Source: Deltaproteobacteria bacterium UBA5754
GTDB taxonomy: Bacteria > Desulfobacterota > Dissulfuribacteria > Dissulfuribacterales > UBA5754
DNA length: 20,139 bases
Reading direction: 5' to 3'
NCBI GenBank assembly: GCA_002419025.1
Contig: DIFG01000065.1
Location: 1-20,139, forward strand
Positions 20,106-20,139 of the stretch are shown one piece after another; within the stretch, counting starts at the first letter, position 1; every line of letters starts with the position of its first letter. The notes beneath the pieces are model-generated. The model had not been told where the DNA came from and made no database searches. It saw only the letters and a list, made by a program, of their open reading frames with translations. A program made the translations under genes and the position numbers.

Positions 20106-20139
20106 AGTTATCAGTTTTTGATGGTTTCGTAAAAAGTCG
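20106..20139 (+). repeat. Dispersed TCAG/GTAAAAAGTCG repeat at the window end
   Basis: AGTTATCAGT at about 20106-20115 matches the TCAG family seen after glnA. TGATGGTTTCGTAAAAAGTC (from 20119) matches the minus-strand copy at 1838-1858 and the diverged copy at 12392-12411. The repeat continues past the window edge. Confidence 0.65.

Overview
This window looks like a chromosomal segment from a GC-rich Gram-negative bacterium, most likely a member of the Desulfobacterota (the former sulfate-reducing Deltaproteobacteria). That placement is inference. It rests on the gene families (kdsB implies LPS; GlnB/GlnD/GlnA implies proteobacterial-style nitrogen control; a sigma-54-type promoter), on the protein sequences, and on intergenic repeat types I associate with that group. 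I cannot name a genus. Almost every gene is housekeeping. I did not find a defence system, CRISPR array, biosynthetic cluster or clearly new multi-gene system. The unusual material lies in the intergenic DNA.

Layout. (1) Positions 1-1028 hold a glmU-like uridyltransferase gene cut by the window edge. Its acetyltransferase half is absent, and its composition is more AT-rich than the rest. (2) About 1030-1718 is a compact group II intron whose reverse-transcriptase gene has been reduced to an N-terminal remnant while catalytic domains V and VI remain. (3) Positions 1732-1981 are AT-rich DNA with two kinds of palindromic repeat. (4) Positions 1982-6490 are a nitrogen-control operon, glnB-glnD-glnA (PII, its uridylylating/deuridylylating sensor, and glutamine synthetase), behind a good sigma-54 site. 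(5) A repeat cluster and strong hairpin separate glnA from a convergent pair, RNase G followed by a PflX-like radical SAM protein, overlapping at TGATG. (6) murI runs divergently from rng and converges with a tight minus-strand operon of CDP-alcohol phosphatidyltransferase, rsmI and kdsB. (7) Positions 12334-12668 are a nest of inverted repeats, including a 124-nt near-perfect long hairpin. (8) Next comes a minus-strand series read from right to left: tRNA-Met, a Nif3/DUF34 protein, a zinc-ribbon coiled-coil protein, RNase P RNA, panB, a terminal-inverted-repeat element, and ileS. (9) At the right end, a plus-strand PHP phosphoesterase converges on a small orphan gene; their stop codons abut as TGATCA.

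Functionally, GlnD would uridylylate GlnB at Tyr51 according to glutamine status, and GlnB would in turn control glutamine synthetase adenylylation at Tyr399. GlmU, MurI, KdsB and the phosphatidyltransferase supply envelope precursors. RNase P RNA, tRNA-Met, RNase G, RsmI, IleS and possibly the PHP protein belong to RNA maturation and translation.
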